Source: Streptomyces sp. TLI_146 (GTDB taxonomy: Bacteria; Actinomycetota; Actinomycetes; Streptomycetales; Streptomycetaceae). From it: a stretch of 64,000 nt of DNA. A program made the translations under genes and the position numbers. How positions within the stretch are numbered: the stretch's first letter is position 1; the number at the start of each line of letters is the position of its first letter. The stretch is taken from NCBI RefSeq assembly GCF_002846415.1, contig NZ_PJMX01000001.1:8680001-8744000 (forward strand), written 5' to 3'. This document shows positions 16,495 through 24,586 of this stretch, piece by piece. The notes under the pieces were generated by a model that saw nothing but the letters and a program-made list of their open reading frames with translations, was not told the origin of the DNA and made no database searches.

Positions 16495-17813
16495 CCGGCG
16501 CTACTCGGTCGTGGTCGCGCCGGAAACCGGCCCGACCTCGTGCACGGCGGGACTGGACGCGGTCCGCCTGGACCCCGGCGCCGACGTCGCCGTGGTGACC
16601 GCGGTCCAGCTCCGCGAGGTCGTCGAACGGCTCGTAGCTCGCCGGCCAGTGGAATCCGGGCGACCCCCACGTCCTGGTCGTGCTGGACGCTGGATTCTAC
16701 GCGCCCCGCATCGCCCACCTGCTGGGCGACCTACCCGTCGAGGTCCTGGGCCGTCTGCGGTCGGACCGGGTGATGCGCCGGCCGAGGCCCTCGCTCAAGG
16801 AGTACGCCCTGTCCTATCCCCGAGGGCGGGCGATGGCCGAAGCACGGCGGTGAGTTCGCCTTGGGCGATCCGGCTACCTGGGCGCTGAGCAGGCCGTGAC
16901 GGTCACCGACACCCGCCGCTAACGGAAGGCGACTGCACAGGTGTCGGCGTTCGGACTCATCTCCCCGAGCGGGTACGAGGGAACGTCCCCAGCTGCTTGG
17001 TCGCCGCATGGCCGGGGCCGGCCGATAGCCAGCCAGCCTCGGGACAGGGTGGTCGGTCCAGGGTGGGGCGGAGCCCCATCGCGCAGCGACGCCCGTAAGG
17101 CGCCCTTGAGGGACCGCTCTGTCCCGCACCCTGAGAGGTCGGGTGGCCCCGGCTCCCCAACCTGCACATGGACAGCACAGGTTGGGGACGTATCGCTGTA
17201 CCTCCCTGGCCTCATAACGGTGTACGCCGACAACGTGGGACCGGGTCCACCCGAGGCTGACCCGGCGGGCGGCCTGGCTCGATCATGAAGGGCCACTGCC
17301 CCTCATCGAGGGCACCGTCATCCGACTGGTCGTGGAGAAGCTGCCAAGCGGCGGGGTGAACAAGCCGCTCTGGCTGTGGTGGTCGGGAGCACCAAGCCCA
17401 CCAAGGCGGACCTCGACCGCTGCTGGCAATCGTTCCTGCGATGCTTGGACATCGAGCACATGTTTCGCCTGTTCAAGCAGACGCTCGGATGGACCCGGCC
17501 ACGGCTGCGCAGCCTGCAGGCGGCAGACCGGTGGACATGGCTTGTGATCGCCGCCTACACGCTTCTCCGGCTCGCTCGCCCGCTGGCCGCCGATCTACGG
17601 CGTCCCTGAGAGAAGCCGGCCGAGCCGAACGGACTGACACCCGCCCGCGTCCGGCGGGGGTTCAGGAACCTGCGAGCAAAGACCGGCTCTCCAGCTGGTG
17701 CACCGAAACCGTCCCGCCCCGGGCCTGGTCGCCCGCCCGGCTCGAAGAACCTCCATCTGGCCACCCGTCATGACGTGGGCAGAGTCCTCGTGACCGGCGA
17801 GGCATACAGCTGA
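16495..17813 (+). pseudogene. Decayed DDE transposase (NF041680-like), split by a small insert
   Basis: The left part encodes VVAPETGPTSCTAGLDAVRL, LREVVERL, then in shifted frames VLVVLDAGFYAPRIAHLLGD and LPVEVLGRLRSDRVMRR. The right part encodes LPLIEGTVIRLVVEKLPSGG, LDIEHMFRLFKQTLGWTRP, LARPLAADLRRP and LTPARVRRGFRNLRAK. This is the layout of a large Streptomyces DDE transposase family. It contains several frameshifts and its N-terminal third is absent. A roughly 0.3-kb insert with inverted ends interrupts the conserved region between the two parts (see 16941-17234). Confidence 0.75.
16941..17234. mobile_element. Candidate MITE-like insert inside the decayed transposase
   Basis: The insert starts just after the transposase codons before ACTGCACAG and ends just before GTGGGACCGG, where transposase similarity resumes. 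Its ends carry a 9-bp inverted repeat (TGTCGGCGT at 16942-16950 and ACGCCGACA at 17224-17232). It has no convincing gene. A non-coding segment of about 290 bp with inverted ends inside another element's gene is typical of a MITE or a deleted IS. Confidence 0.5.
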
Positions 17814-17867
17814 CCTGCTCACCACAAGGCCGGCACGAAACCCCGCCGCACTGGATAAACGTCAAGC

Positions 17868-18983
17868 TCAAGCTATGAGAAGGCGGAGGCCGAGGTCTGC
17901 CGCGTCGAGGTCGGCGAGGTCGCTGTTGCGCTCGGCCCACCGGCCGGAGTCGAGGTCGTCGCTGAGGCTTCGTACCGCCCGCTGCTCGGCCTCCGGCCCG
18001 ACCCTCGTCCACACCGACATCGCACGGCGCACGTGATCCTCCAGATACGCCCCCGGTCGGCGCCAGTACGCCTCGAACAGGCCGTCGGCGCAGTCCCACG
18101 GGATGGGCACCGGCTCAGTGCGGGCGCCGACCGCGTCGGCCATCCCAGCAAGCGAGGGAAATTCTGCGAGGACGGCGGCGAACTCGGGCAGGTAGTCGCG
18201 GGTAAGCCAGAACCGGTCCTGCCATCCGGGCTCGTCGGTGTCGAACGTGAGCACCACCACGCGGCGGGCCACGCGCCTCATCTCGCGCAGCCCCGCTATC
18301 GGGTCCCCCCAGTGGTGAACGGTGGAGACGGCCATCGCGACGTCGAAGGAGTGGTCCTCGAACGGCAGGCTCTCCGCGGCGGCGGCCACGCACGGCGCCG
18401 AGCCGGCAGGGCGCTGCCCCCGCATGACCGCCGATGGCTCCACCGCGGTCACGTCGCGATCAGCAGGCTCGTAGGAGCCAGTGCCGGCCCCGACGTTCAG
18501 CACTGTCTGCGCGTCCCCGAGCGCGTTCCAGATCTGTGCGGCGATCCGCGGCTCGGTATGCCGTGTCGTGGTGTAGGCGCCGCCGATCGCGTCGTACAGC
18601 CGTGCACCGAGCATTTCCAGTTGCTCCTCCGGTGTCACCTTCAGTCCCTTCGCCCGTGCCTCAAGTTCCCTGTCGATGGCCGCCGCCATGGCGTCAGCGT
18701 GATCACGCCGCTCCAGCAGCAGGCCGCGCAGTCGGCGCAGGTGCGCGACCGCGTCGGTGGACGGGTCGTCGACCAGTTCCGCAACCTCCCGCAGCCCGAA
18801 GCCCAGCCGCCGGTAGGCCAGCACCTCCCGCAGCCGCTCCACGTCGCCCGCCGAATAGGCCCGGTACCCGGCCACGGTCCGTGCCGACGGCCGAACGAGC
18901 TTGATCTCGTCATAGTGATGTAGCGTGCGGACGCTCACGCCTGCCAGCTCGGCCACGCGTCCCACGGTCCAGTGATCTTCCAC
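17868..18983 (-). CDS. MerR regulator fused to a class I SAM-dependent methyltransferase
   Basis: The 371-residue fusion starts at GTG 18983. Residues 1-75 are a MerR wHTH (VGRVAELAGVSVRTLHHYDE, GYRAYSAGDVERL), followed by a dimerisation helix to about 118. The segment GLKVTPEEQLEMLG is the junction that normally leads into the TipA ligand domain. Here it leads into a Rossmann methyltransferase: VLNVGAGTGSYEP (SAM motif I, about 170), an acidic VEPS motif II, and FDVAMAVSTVHHWGDP (motif IV, about 222). The C-terminus is complete. A MerR activator carrying a methyltransferase in place of its drug-binding domain suggests ligand modification or SAM sensing coupled to transcription. The start is supported by the leaderless promoter at 18991-19021. 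Confidence 0.85.
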   Translation of the reverse strand: MEDHWTVGRVAELAGVSVRTLHHYDEIKLVRPSARTVAGYRAYSAGDVERLREVLAYRRLGFGLREVAELVDDPSTDAVAHLRRLRGLLLERRDHADAMAAAIDRELEARAKGLKVTPEEQLEMLGARLYDAIGGAYTTTRHTEPRIAAQIWNALGDAQTVLNVGAGTGSYEPADRDVTAVEPSAVMRGQRPAGSAPCVAAAAESLPFEDHSFDVAMAVSTVHHWGDPIAGLREMRRVARRVVVLTFDTDEPGWQDRFWLTRDYLPEFAAVLAEFPSLAGMADAVGARTEPVPIPWDCADGLFEAYWRRPGAYLEDHVRRAMSVWTRVGPEAEQRAVRSLSDDLDSGRWAERNSDLADLDAADLGLRLLIA

Positions 18984-18990
18984 GGCACCG

Positions 18991-19021
18991 ACTATGGAGC
19001 CTGACGCCACGTGAGGGTCAA
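18991..19021 (-). promoter_or_regulatory. MerR-type promoter with 19-bp spacer and operator palindrome
   Basis: On the minus strand TTGACC (19016-19021) and CATAGT (18991-18996) are separated by exactly 19 bp, the over-long spacer typical of MerR-activated promoters. The spacer contains the imperfect palindrome CCTCACGTGGCGTCAGG. The -10 element ends eight bases before GTG 18983, so the transcript is likely leaderless. Autoregulation by the MerR-methyltransferase product is the natural inference. Confidence 0.75.
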
Positions 19022-19032
19022 GGGCCTCACTC

Positions 19033-19359
19033 ATGGCAGCAAGAGCTGAACGCGAAGCAGCGGTCCGGGCTGATCACGGAATCGAGCTGCCCAGCGCCTT
19101 CCGAGCGTTCCTGACCCGACTGGGCGCCACCGGCGCGGCCCCTTTCTACGGCCTGCTACCGCCGGAGCAGTACGAACTGTTCATGATGGACCCGGAATCG
19201 GCACCGAACACTGCACGCGGCTTCACCCCGCTGGAACACCAGCACCACGACGGCCTCTTCCTCCACATCATCGAGGCGGGCTGCAGTGACCTGGTCCTCC
19301 TCGGCATCACGGGCCCGCTCACCGGGCGGATCCTCACCGGCAACTCCGACGGATTCTGA
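19033..19359 (+). CDS. SUKH/SMI1-KNR4-like immunity-type protein, possibly truncated
   Basis: The 108-residue protein is divergent from the MerR fusion. It shows the SUKH pattern: a helical start, IELPSAFRAFLTRLGATGAA, PFYGLLPPEQ, then DGLFLHIIEAGCSDLVLLGI and LTGRI. SUKH proteins act as immunity proteins against many secreted nucleases and deaminases. The C-terminal strand/helix region expected beyond LTGRILTGNSDG is missing: the frame ends immediately before an IS5-family fragment. The N-terminus is also short. It may be a minimal antidote or a remnant. Confidence 0.6.
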   Translation: MAARAEREAAVRADHGIELPSAFRAFLTRLGATGAAPFYGLLPPEQYELFMMDPESAPNTARGFTPLEHQHHDGLFLHIIEAGCSDLVLLGITGPLTGRILTGNSDGF

Positions 19360-19379
19360 GGCCCAGCCCTGCGGGCATG

Positions 19380-19735
19380 GGGCGGGGTGATCTGAGCGAT
19401 GCCGAGTGGGAACGGCTGCGGCCGTTCCTGCCGGTCAGCAACCGGCGTTGTGGCCGGTGGCGTGATCACCGGCAGGTGATCGACGGCATTCTGCACCGGG
19501 TGCGAACCGGGGCTCAGTGGCGTGACCTGTCCGAACGGTTCGGCCCGTGGAAGACCGTCTACGAACGCCACCGGCTCTGGTTGGCCGACGGCACGTGGGA
19601 GCGACTGTTCCAGCAGGTCCAGGCCGCAGCTGACGCTGCCGGAGAAGTCGACTGGACATCTCGGTGGACTCCACCATCGTCCGTGCGCATCAGTATGCGG
19701 CTGGCGCCCGCACCGACCCGCCGCCGGCCCCGGGG
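19380..19735 (+). pseudogene. IS5-family transposase N-terminal fragment
   Basis: LSDAEWERLRPFLPVSNRRCG, then WRDHRQVIDGILHRVRTGAQ and WRDLSERFGPWKTVYERH are a standard IS5 N-terminal domain. After EVDW the first catalytic Asp region (DSTIVRAHQYAAGA) appears only in the next frame, and similarity ends near 19735. The second Asp, the Glu and any right inverted repeat are missing. Confidence 0.75.
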
Positions 19736-19957
19736 TCAAAGTGGCTGGGGCGGCTTTCAGCGGCTCCACCAAGGCGACTCCAACTGGCCCCATTTCGCGG
19801 ACGGTCAGTGAAGATCAGGCGATGTGAGGCGGCTCCGGAGAGCGAGTTCATTTGCGGCCACTGGATTGACACCGTCGGCGCCTATGCGGGCCGGGTGCGG
19901 TCGTTCCAGGGGGAATGGCAACGCCGATTAGGCTGCGCTGACAGTTGAGGCGGACCG

Positions 19958-20827
19958 GTGGGGGACCACGTGGATGTCATTGAGCGCGAGTTGACCGATC
20001 CCTGGGAGGGCGTTCTGGTCGCTCCCGTCTGCGGCAGTGGCATCGGTGTCCTGGTCCTGGCGGGTTCCAGCGGGCGTGTCGAACGGGAGAGAGCACGCAT
20101 CCTTGCCCAGCAGGGCATGACGGCCGTGTCGATCCGCTGGTTCGGCGGTCCGGGGCAGTCCCCGGGGATCTGCGAGATCCCCCTGGAGACGTTCACCGCC
20201 GCCGTTGACTTCCTCCGGTTGAACGGGGCGGAGCGCATCGGCATCGTGGGCACTTCCAAGGGGGCTGAGGCAGCTCTGCTCACGGCAGTGCACGATCCGC
20301 GTGTGGACGTCGTCATCGCGATGTCGCCCACGTCCCGGGTCTGGTGCAACGTCGGACCAGGCCGCGACGGAGCACGACACCCCTATCGATCGTCCTGGAC
20401 CTGGCGAGAGCAGGCACTGCCCTTCGTCCCCATGGACGATTCCTGGACTCCCGCAGAGGCGGACGGAGGGCCAGTCGCCATCCGGGGGTGGTATGAACTC
20501 AGCGAGCGGACGTTTGCTGGTCTGCTCTCTCCGGCGGAGATCCCGGTGGACAAAGCGCGGGCCGATCTGGTGTTGGTCGCAGGCGGAGACGATGCGATGT
20601 GGCCGTCTCTTCCCTTCGCCGAACAACTGGCACAACGCCGGCGCTCAGTTGGGGCCACGGTGCGTCTGATCGCCCGCCGCGATGCCGGCCACCGACCCCG
20701 TTTTCCTGGCGAGAGCCCGGCGTCGGCATCCCCACGCTTCCAGTACGGAGGCACGCCCAAAGCTGACGCGCTTTTGGGGACGGCTGCCTGGCCCCACGTC
20801 CTCGACGTGCTCCGCGGCGGGAGCTGA
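19958..20827 (+). CDS. Alpha/beta hydrolase, BAAT/acyl-CoA thioesterase C-terminal type
   Basis: The 289-residue cytosolic hydrolase starts at GTG 19958 behind TTGAGGCGG. It follows the bile-acid-CoA:amino-acid acyltransferase/thioesterase C-terminal pattern: GVLVLAGSSGRVERERARIL, GMTAVSIRWFGG, FTAAVDFLRLNG, the nucleophile elbow GIVGTSKGAE with Ser near residue 100, DVVIAMSPTS, an acid-bearing LVLVAGGDDAMWPS and a catalytic His in RRDAGHR. Related proteins hydrolyse acyl-CoA or other thioesters and esters. The substrate is not predictable. The gene lies between two transposon fragments and appears intact. Confidence 0.8.
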   Translation: MGDHVDVIERELTDPWEGVLVAPVCGSGIGVLVLAGSSGRVERERARILAQQGMTAVSIRWFGGPGQSPGICEIPLETFTAAVDFLRLNGAERIGIVGTSKGAEAALLTAVHDPRVDVVIAMSPTSRVWCNVGPGRDGARHPYRSSWTWREQALPFVPMDDSWTPAEADGGPVAIRGWYELSERTFAGLLSPAEIPVDKARADLVLVAGGDDAMWPSLPFAEQLAQRRRSVGATVRLIARRDAGHRPRFPGESPASASPRFQYGGTPKADALLGTAAWPHVLDVLRGGS

Positions 20828-20869
20828 CCCTCCCTCCGGTTGATCACGCACGAAGCCCGGAGAGGGTCG

Positions 20870-21252
20870 TTACTGCGTCCCGTTGGTCTTGTTTGCCCTG
20901 GTGCGGGCCAGGCGTAGGACTCGGTGCCGGTCTCGATGAGGGTGTCGTTGAAGGTGAGCCGGTCCACGATCGCCGCGCAGAGCTGCGGGTCGGCGAAGGT
21001 CTTGCTCCCCCCGGTGAACGCCTCGTTGGAGGCGATCGCGATGCTGTTCTCCTCCTCACGCTCCGTTAGAACCTGGAAGAGCATCTCGGCGCCGCAGCGG
21101 TCCAGTTCGAGGTAGCCGAGCTCGTCGATTTCGAGCAGGTCAACGCGTCCGTAGCGGGCGATGGTCTTGCCCAGCTGCTTGTCATAGGCCGCTTCGACCA
21201 GCTCGTTCACCAGGGCCGCCGCGGTGGTGGAGCGGACGCGGTAGCCGGCCAT
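20870..21252 (-). pseudogene. IstB (IS21) ATPase fragment
   Basis: The minus strand encodes the middle and C-terminal part of an IS21 helper ATPase: ALVNELVEAAYDKQLGKTIA, the Walker B region DLLEIDELGYLELDRCGAEM, LFQVLTEREEENSIAIASNE, KTFADPQLCAAIVDRLTF and IIETGT-like ending. The Walker A half and istA are missing. The last codons are out of frame. It is a transposon remnant. Confidence 0.75.
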
Positions 21253-21511
21253 GGCGGCACGGTGGGGCCCGGCCGGCCGTCTGGGCGGACTTGCGGGCCT
21301 CGCAGGCTTGCGGCGGACGGATCGCCCTCACTTGAGTAACCCGGAGGGTGGAGCGTGCGTTGGGGCGCGCCAAGCCGTGATATTGCCTGTGTGCGCCCCC
21401 TTGATCACTCCTTGGCGCCCTGGAGCCGGAGCGGGCAGAAGATGCTTGGCGGTCATGCTCATATCGGATGGCAGACCGCCGTTCAGCCGCCACTGAGCAG
21501 AAGGAAGTGCA

Positions 21512-21859
21512 ATGCGACTTCGCCATACTGTCGGCACCGCTCTCGGCGCCCTCGCGCTCGTCGTGACTGTGCCGACCTCGGCCAACGCCGCCACCGGCGA
21601 GTTCAGCTACACGTACGTCGACCTCAACGGCGCGAACCAATTCGGCTACTTGGAGAACCCGCTCAGCGGGGTGTGCCTCGAAATTCCCGAGGCCACCCTC
21701 CCGACCCAGCAACCTGCCTTCTCCGCGCAAAACAGGACCGACAAGACCGCGTCTACCTTCAGCGAGCCCCTCTGTCAGGGCACCAGGTATACGGTGAAGG
21801 CGCGAACCGGGGTGGGCAACGCCCGGCAGAAGTTCCGCTCCGTCCGCTTCTCCGTCTGA
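21512..21859 (+). CDS. Small secreted protein, paralogue of 35253-35594
   Basis: The 115-residue precursor starts at ATG 21512 behind AAGGA. Residues 1-27 form a Sec signal ending A-N-A-A. The mature part of about 88 residues has two cysteines, in GVCLEIP and PLCQGT, which probably form a disulfide. It has a beta-rich pattern: FSYTYVDLNGANQFGYLENP, NRTDKTASTF and a terminal KFRSVRFSV strand. The product of 35253-35594 shares the same spacing and strand order. Such proteins are common in Streptomyces, and their role is unknown. Confidence 0.75.
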   Translation: MRLRHTVGTALGALALVVTVPTSANAATGEFSYTYVDLNGANQFGYLENPLSGVCLEIPEATLPTQQPAFSAQNRTDKTASTFSEPLCQGTRYTVKARTGVGNARQKFRSVRFSV

Positions 21860-21861
21860 CC

Positions 21862-22260
21862 CCGCCATCCATCCGCTCCGGCCGCCAAGCCCTCCGGGAA
21901 TGGCCTCCACCGCTCTCGCGGGTAGCGGACGCTGCTTTGGCGAGCGCCAAGCGCCACCCTCGGGGGCACCCGGCGGTCCGGGGCGGGCCCCAAGACTCCC
22001 GATCTGGCACATCGCCCTGCCCCACACCGATCGGACGATGACAACACAGCACGGTCACACGACTCGTCGGACACGCCTTAGGGCGCGAATCTAGTCGTGA
22101 TCGATCCGGGGGATGTGTCCTCACCCCGAGGGCCCGATCCGGTAGATCATCTTGCGTGACGCGAGTGCAGCTGATGGGCCAGGCGTGGGGGGGCATCGAG
22201 CCGTCCCTGCCGATGGGCGAGCCCGTCCGTCGGCGCTTCGGCTGATCCGCCGCTGGAATT
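21862..22260. other. Intergenic region, no supported gene
   Basis: Short overlapping frames only. No ribosome-binding site, repeat or recognisable motif was found apart from the promoter of the next gene at the right end. Confidence 0.4.
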
Positions 22261-22264
22261 TCGC

Positions 22265-22293
22265 TTGGGCCGGGCGGCCGGTCCTCGTACGCT
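22265..22293 (+). promoter_or_regulatory. Probable sigma-70-type promoter, leaderless
   Basis: TTGGGC (22265-22270) and TACGCT (22288-22293) are separated by 17 bp, and the -10 ends seven bases before ATG 22301. That distance leaves no room for a ribosome-binding site and fits a leaderless mRNA, which is common in Streptomyces. Confidence 0.55.
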
Positions 22294-22300
22294 GCCGACC

Positions 22301-23173
22301 ATGACCGAAACCGCTGCGCCACGCCGGCTGTTCAATGCCCTGGAATCGTATGAGCGGCACGATGCCTTCGCCGAGGTGCTCGAGCCGTGGCTGCGGAGCA
22401 GCGGGGCCGGGCTGCGCGAGCGCCTCGCGCCACTGGCCGTATACGGGGCGTGGCGGCGCGAGAGTTACGAGTTCGGCGATCTGCTGGAGTTGGCCTACGC
22501 GCTTCTGAGGGTCAACGACGTGCTGTTGCTCGGGTTTCAGCCGGACCTGCCGCCGGGGGCCGAGCAAGTGCTCAAGCACTATCTGCACATGAAGCGGGAG
22601 TGGCCGCGGATCACTCTCGACCAGTATCTGACGCTGTTCACGGCGCTGGGCATGACACCGGTCGGGCAGGGTGCCTTCGACCCGTTCTGGCACGAGATTG
22701 TAAGTGTCGAGCAGGCGAAAGACCCGGACACGCCGATCACCGTGACCGCCACCGTGTGGCCGGGCCTGATGTTCGGTGAGCTGCTGTTCAGCCGGGCGGG
22801 AGTCAGGGTCAGGGCCGGAACCTCGCACGCGGTGGCCGGCGTCGCGGACCGGTACCCGGTGCACGGCGTCTTCATCCGGCGGCACCGGGAGGCCATCTGC
22901 GGCTCGGAATTCTGCGGTTCGAACTCGCAGTGGAAAACCGACTTCCGCCGCGACTACCGCACCGCCACCGCCGACCACTTCAACGTCGACGGGGAGAAGG
23001 ACATCGACGGACCGGGCGAGGAGCCCCACATGACTCCGGAGGAGCGTCGCGATCTGCTGCGCCACCGCGGCCTGGTCCGCTGGCCCGCCGACCCCGCCGT
23101 ACACCCGTACCCAAGCCCCATCGGCTGGCGGCTGACGATCCCGCGAAAGACCCGCCCGGGACAGGCCTCCTAG
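22301..23173 (+). CDS. Conserved-looking hypothetical protein
   Basis: The 290-residue soluble protein has no signal or transmembrane segment. The N-terminal half is helical (FNALESYERHDAFAEVLEPW, SYEFGDLLELAYALLRVNDV, YLHMKREWPRITLDQYLTLF). The second half has a mixed region with VTATVWPGLMFGELLF, two cysteines in ICGSEFCGSNSQWKTDFRRD and a basic C-terminus. The family is not recognised. Codon use matches the host and the frame is clean. The start is supported by a leaderless-type promoter directly upstream. A decayed transposase follows on the opposite strand. Confidence 0.7.
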   Translation: MTETAAPRRLFNALESYERHDAFAEVLEPWLRSSGAGLRERLAPLAVYGAWRRESYEFGDLLELAYALLRVNDVLLLGFQPDLPPGAEQVLKHYLHMKREWPRITLDQYLTLFTALGMTPVGQGAFDPFWHEIVSVEQAKDPDTPITVTATVWPGLMFGELLFSRAGVRVRAGTSHAVAGVADRYPVHGVFIRRHREAICGSEFCGSNSQWKTDFRRDYRTATADHFNVDGEKDIDGPGEEPHMTPEERRDLLRHRGLVRWPADPAVHPYPSPIGWRLTIPRKTRPGQAS

Positions 23174-23177
23174 GAAG

Positions 23178-24117
23178 CGCATGTGGTTGTGATCAGTGGC
23201 TGTTCCGGGTGAGGTCCTTGATCCAGATAATCGAGGCGCGCAGATGGAGGGCGGCGAGGTAGCTCTCGGGTGTCTTGTCGTACCGGGTGTGATGCCTCGC
23301 CATGCCTTGAGCTTGTTGATCAGGCGTTCGACGGTGTTCCGCTCCTGGTAGAGGCCGGAGCCGTGACTGACGGGCCGGCCGCCCCTGGAGCCCTTCTTCT
23401 TCCGGTTAGCGGCTTGGTCCTTCTTCTCCGGGATCACGCCCTTGATGCCTCGTTCACGCAGGTGAGCGCGGTTACCACGAGAACTGTGGGCTGTCGGCGG
23501 CCTGTCCCGCGGTCAATACGATCGCCAGCGGCCGGCATCTGCGGTCAACGGCCAAGTGGACCTTGCTGGTCTGTCCGCCTCGGGAGCGTCCCAGGAGGGT
23601 GGCCTTCAACCGGAGCTTGCGCCGACGCCTCACCCGCCGCCGTGCCTGACGTTCGGGATCGTCTTCAGCGTCCCGCCCGTTTCGTTCTTCATCGGCCCCC
23701 CTTTGACCTGGGCTTCTCCTCGGCGGCTGCCTTCTCCATGGCGTCGAGCACGTCGGGAGCAAGGTACATCCCGGCGGCATCGTGGTGGGCCGGGTGGTGG
23801 GGGGAATCGACACTGACCAGCGACAGGTCGACCTCGCCCCGCTTCGCGGCCTCGGCTATCAGCCCTTCCAGCAGGGCCTCGAAGGCGCCGACATCCCGCC
23901 ACTGCCGGAAGCGGTTGTGGACGGTCTACCAGGCTCCGAACAATATCTCCCGCCACTGGGCTCCCGAGCGACACTTCCAGATCACCCCCTCGAACTGCTG
24001 CCACAGCCGCGCCGGGTACGGGCCGAACTCGCCGATACGGCACCGGGCCGGAGACTGCATTGCCCTGCGCATTAGGTCATTTGGGATTTGATTGTCAGTG
24101 GCGGTCTTTACGGTCAT
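23178..24117 (-). pseudogene. Heavily decayed IS5-family transposase
   Basis: Fragments in several frames follow the IS5 order from 24117 leftward: FEGVIWKCRSGAQWREIL, HNRFRQWRDVGAFEALLEGL, VSVDSP, GRSRGGQTSKVHLAVDRRCR with PLAIVLTAGQAADSPQF, and finally ESYLAALHLRASIIWIKDL near 23200. Multiple stops and frameshifts make a functional enzyme impossible. Confidence 0.75.
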
Positions 24118-24124
24118 CTCGCGT

Positions 24125-24147
24125 ATCCCGGACGCTGGGTCCGGGAT
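24125..24147. promoter_or_regulatory. Perfect inverted repeat upstream of the 24174 gene (operator candidate)
   Basis: ATCCCGGAC (24125-24133) and GTCCGGGAT (24139-24147) form a perfect 9-bp dyad with a 5-bp centre. It lies directly before the AAGGAG ribosome-binding site of the small gene that precedes an XRE-TPR regulator. Position suggests an operator. An attenuator hairpin is an alternative, since the stem could mask the leader. Confidence 0.5.
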
Positions 24148-24173
24148 TAGTGATCCAAAGGAGCTGCTCCGTC

Positions 24174-24521
24174 ATGACCGCGACGATTGAGGCACCAACG
24201 CTGCCTTCCCTGCTGAGAGCAGGAGGCACGGTCGAGGACCTGGATGCGCTGTGCCAGTGGCTGCCCTCCTGGACGGAAGGCCAGGGGATGCAGCCACTCG
24301 AGAATCCGCCCCAGGGCAGCGCTCCGATCTGGAACGGCCCCGACGATCGCAGAAGGGCCAGCAAGATTCAGTCAACGAAGATGATCACAGTGGGTCGCAC
24401 GCTCTCTTCCTGCCCGCCGCTTCTGGGTAATGACATCGATCGAGTGATCGATTTCTGGTCGGGGGTGCCTGAGGGGTGCCTCGGGGGTGCCCAGCTCCAC
24501 TGGCGCGAACTCTGGTCGTGA
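24174..24521 (+). CDS. Small protein of unknown function upstream of an XRE-TPR regulator
   Basis: The 115-residue protein starts at ATG 24174 behind AAGGAG. It has no signal peptide or transmembrane helix. Residues 1-35 are an acidic helical region (LPSLLRAGGTVEDLDALCQW), the middle is Pro/Asn-rich, and the C-terminal third holds SCPPLLGNDIDRVIDFWSG and a Trp-rich end (LHWRELWS). The family is not recognised. A perfect palindrome lies just upstream and the XRE-TPR gene begins 65 bases downstream on the same strand, so they may be co-transcribed. It could be a regulatory partner or a precursor peptide; neither is demonstrated. Confidence 0.55.
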   Translation: MTATIEAPTLPSLLRAGGTVEDLDALCQWLPSWTEGQGMQPLENPPQGSAPIWNGPDDRRRASKIQSTKMITVGRTLSSCPPLLGNDIDRVIDFWSGVPEGCLGGAQLHWRELWS

Positions 24522-24586
24522 TCTAACTTCAATGACCGTTCAACTACTGAGGCCGACGTAGTTCTCAGACAGTGGGAGACCAGCAG

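Noticed and set aside
22121..23437. Open frame of 438 codons on the minus strand opposite the hypothetical gene at 22301
   Set aside because: Only its first 60 codons (decayed transposase) are protein-like; the rest is shadow sequence. The plus strand has a promoter and normal composition.
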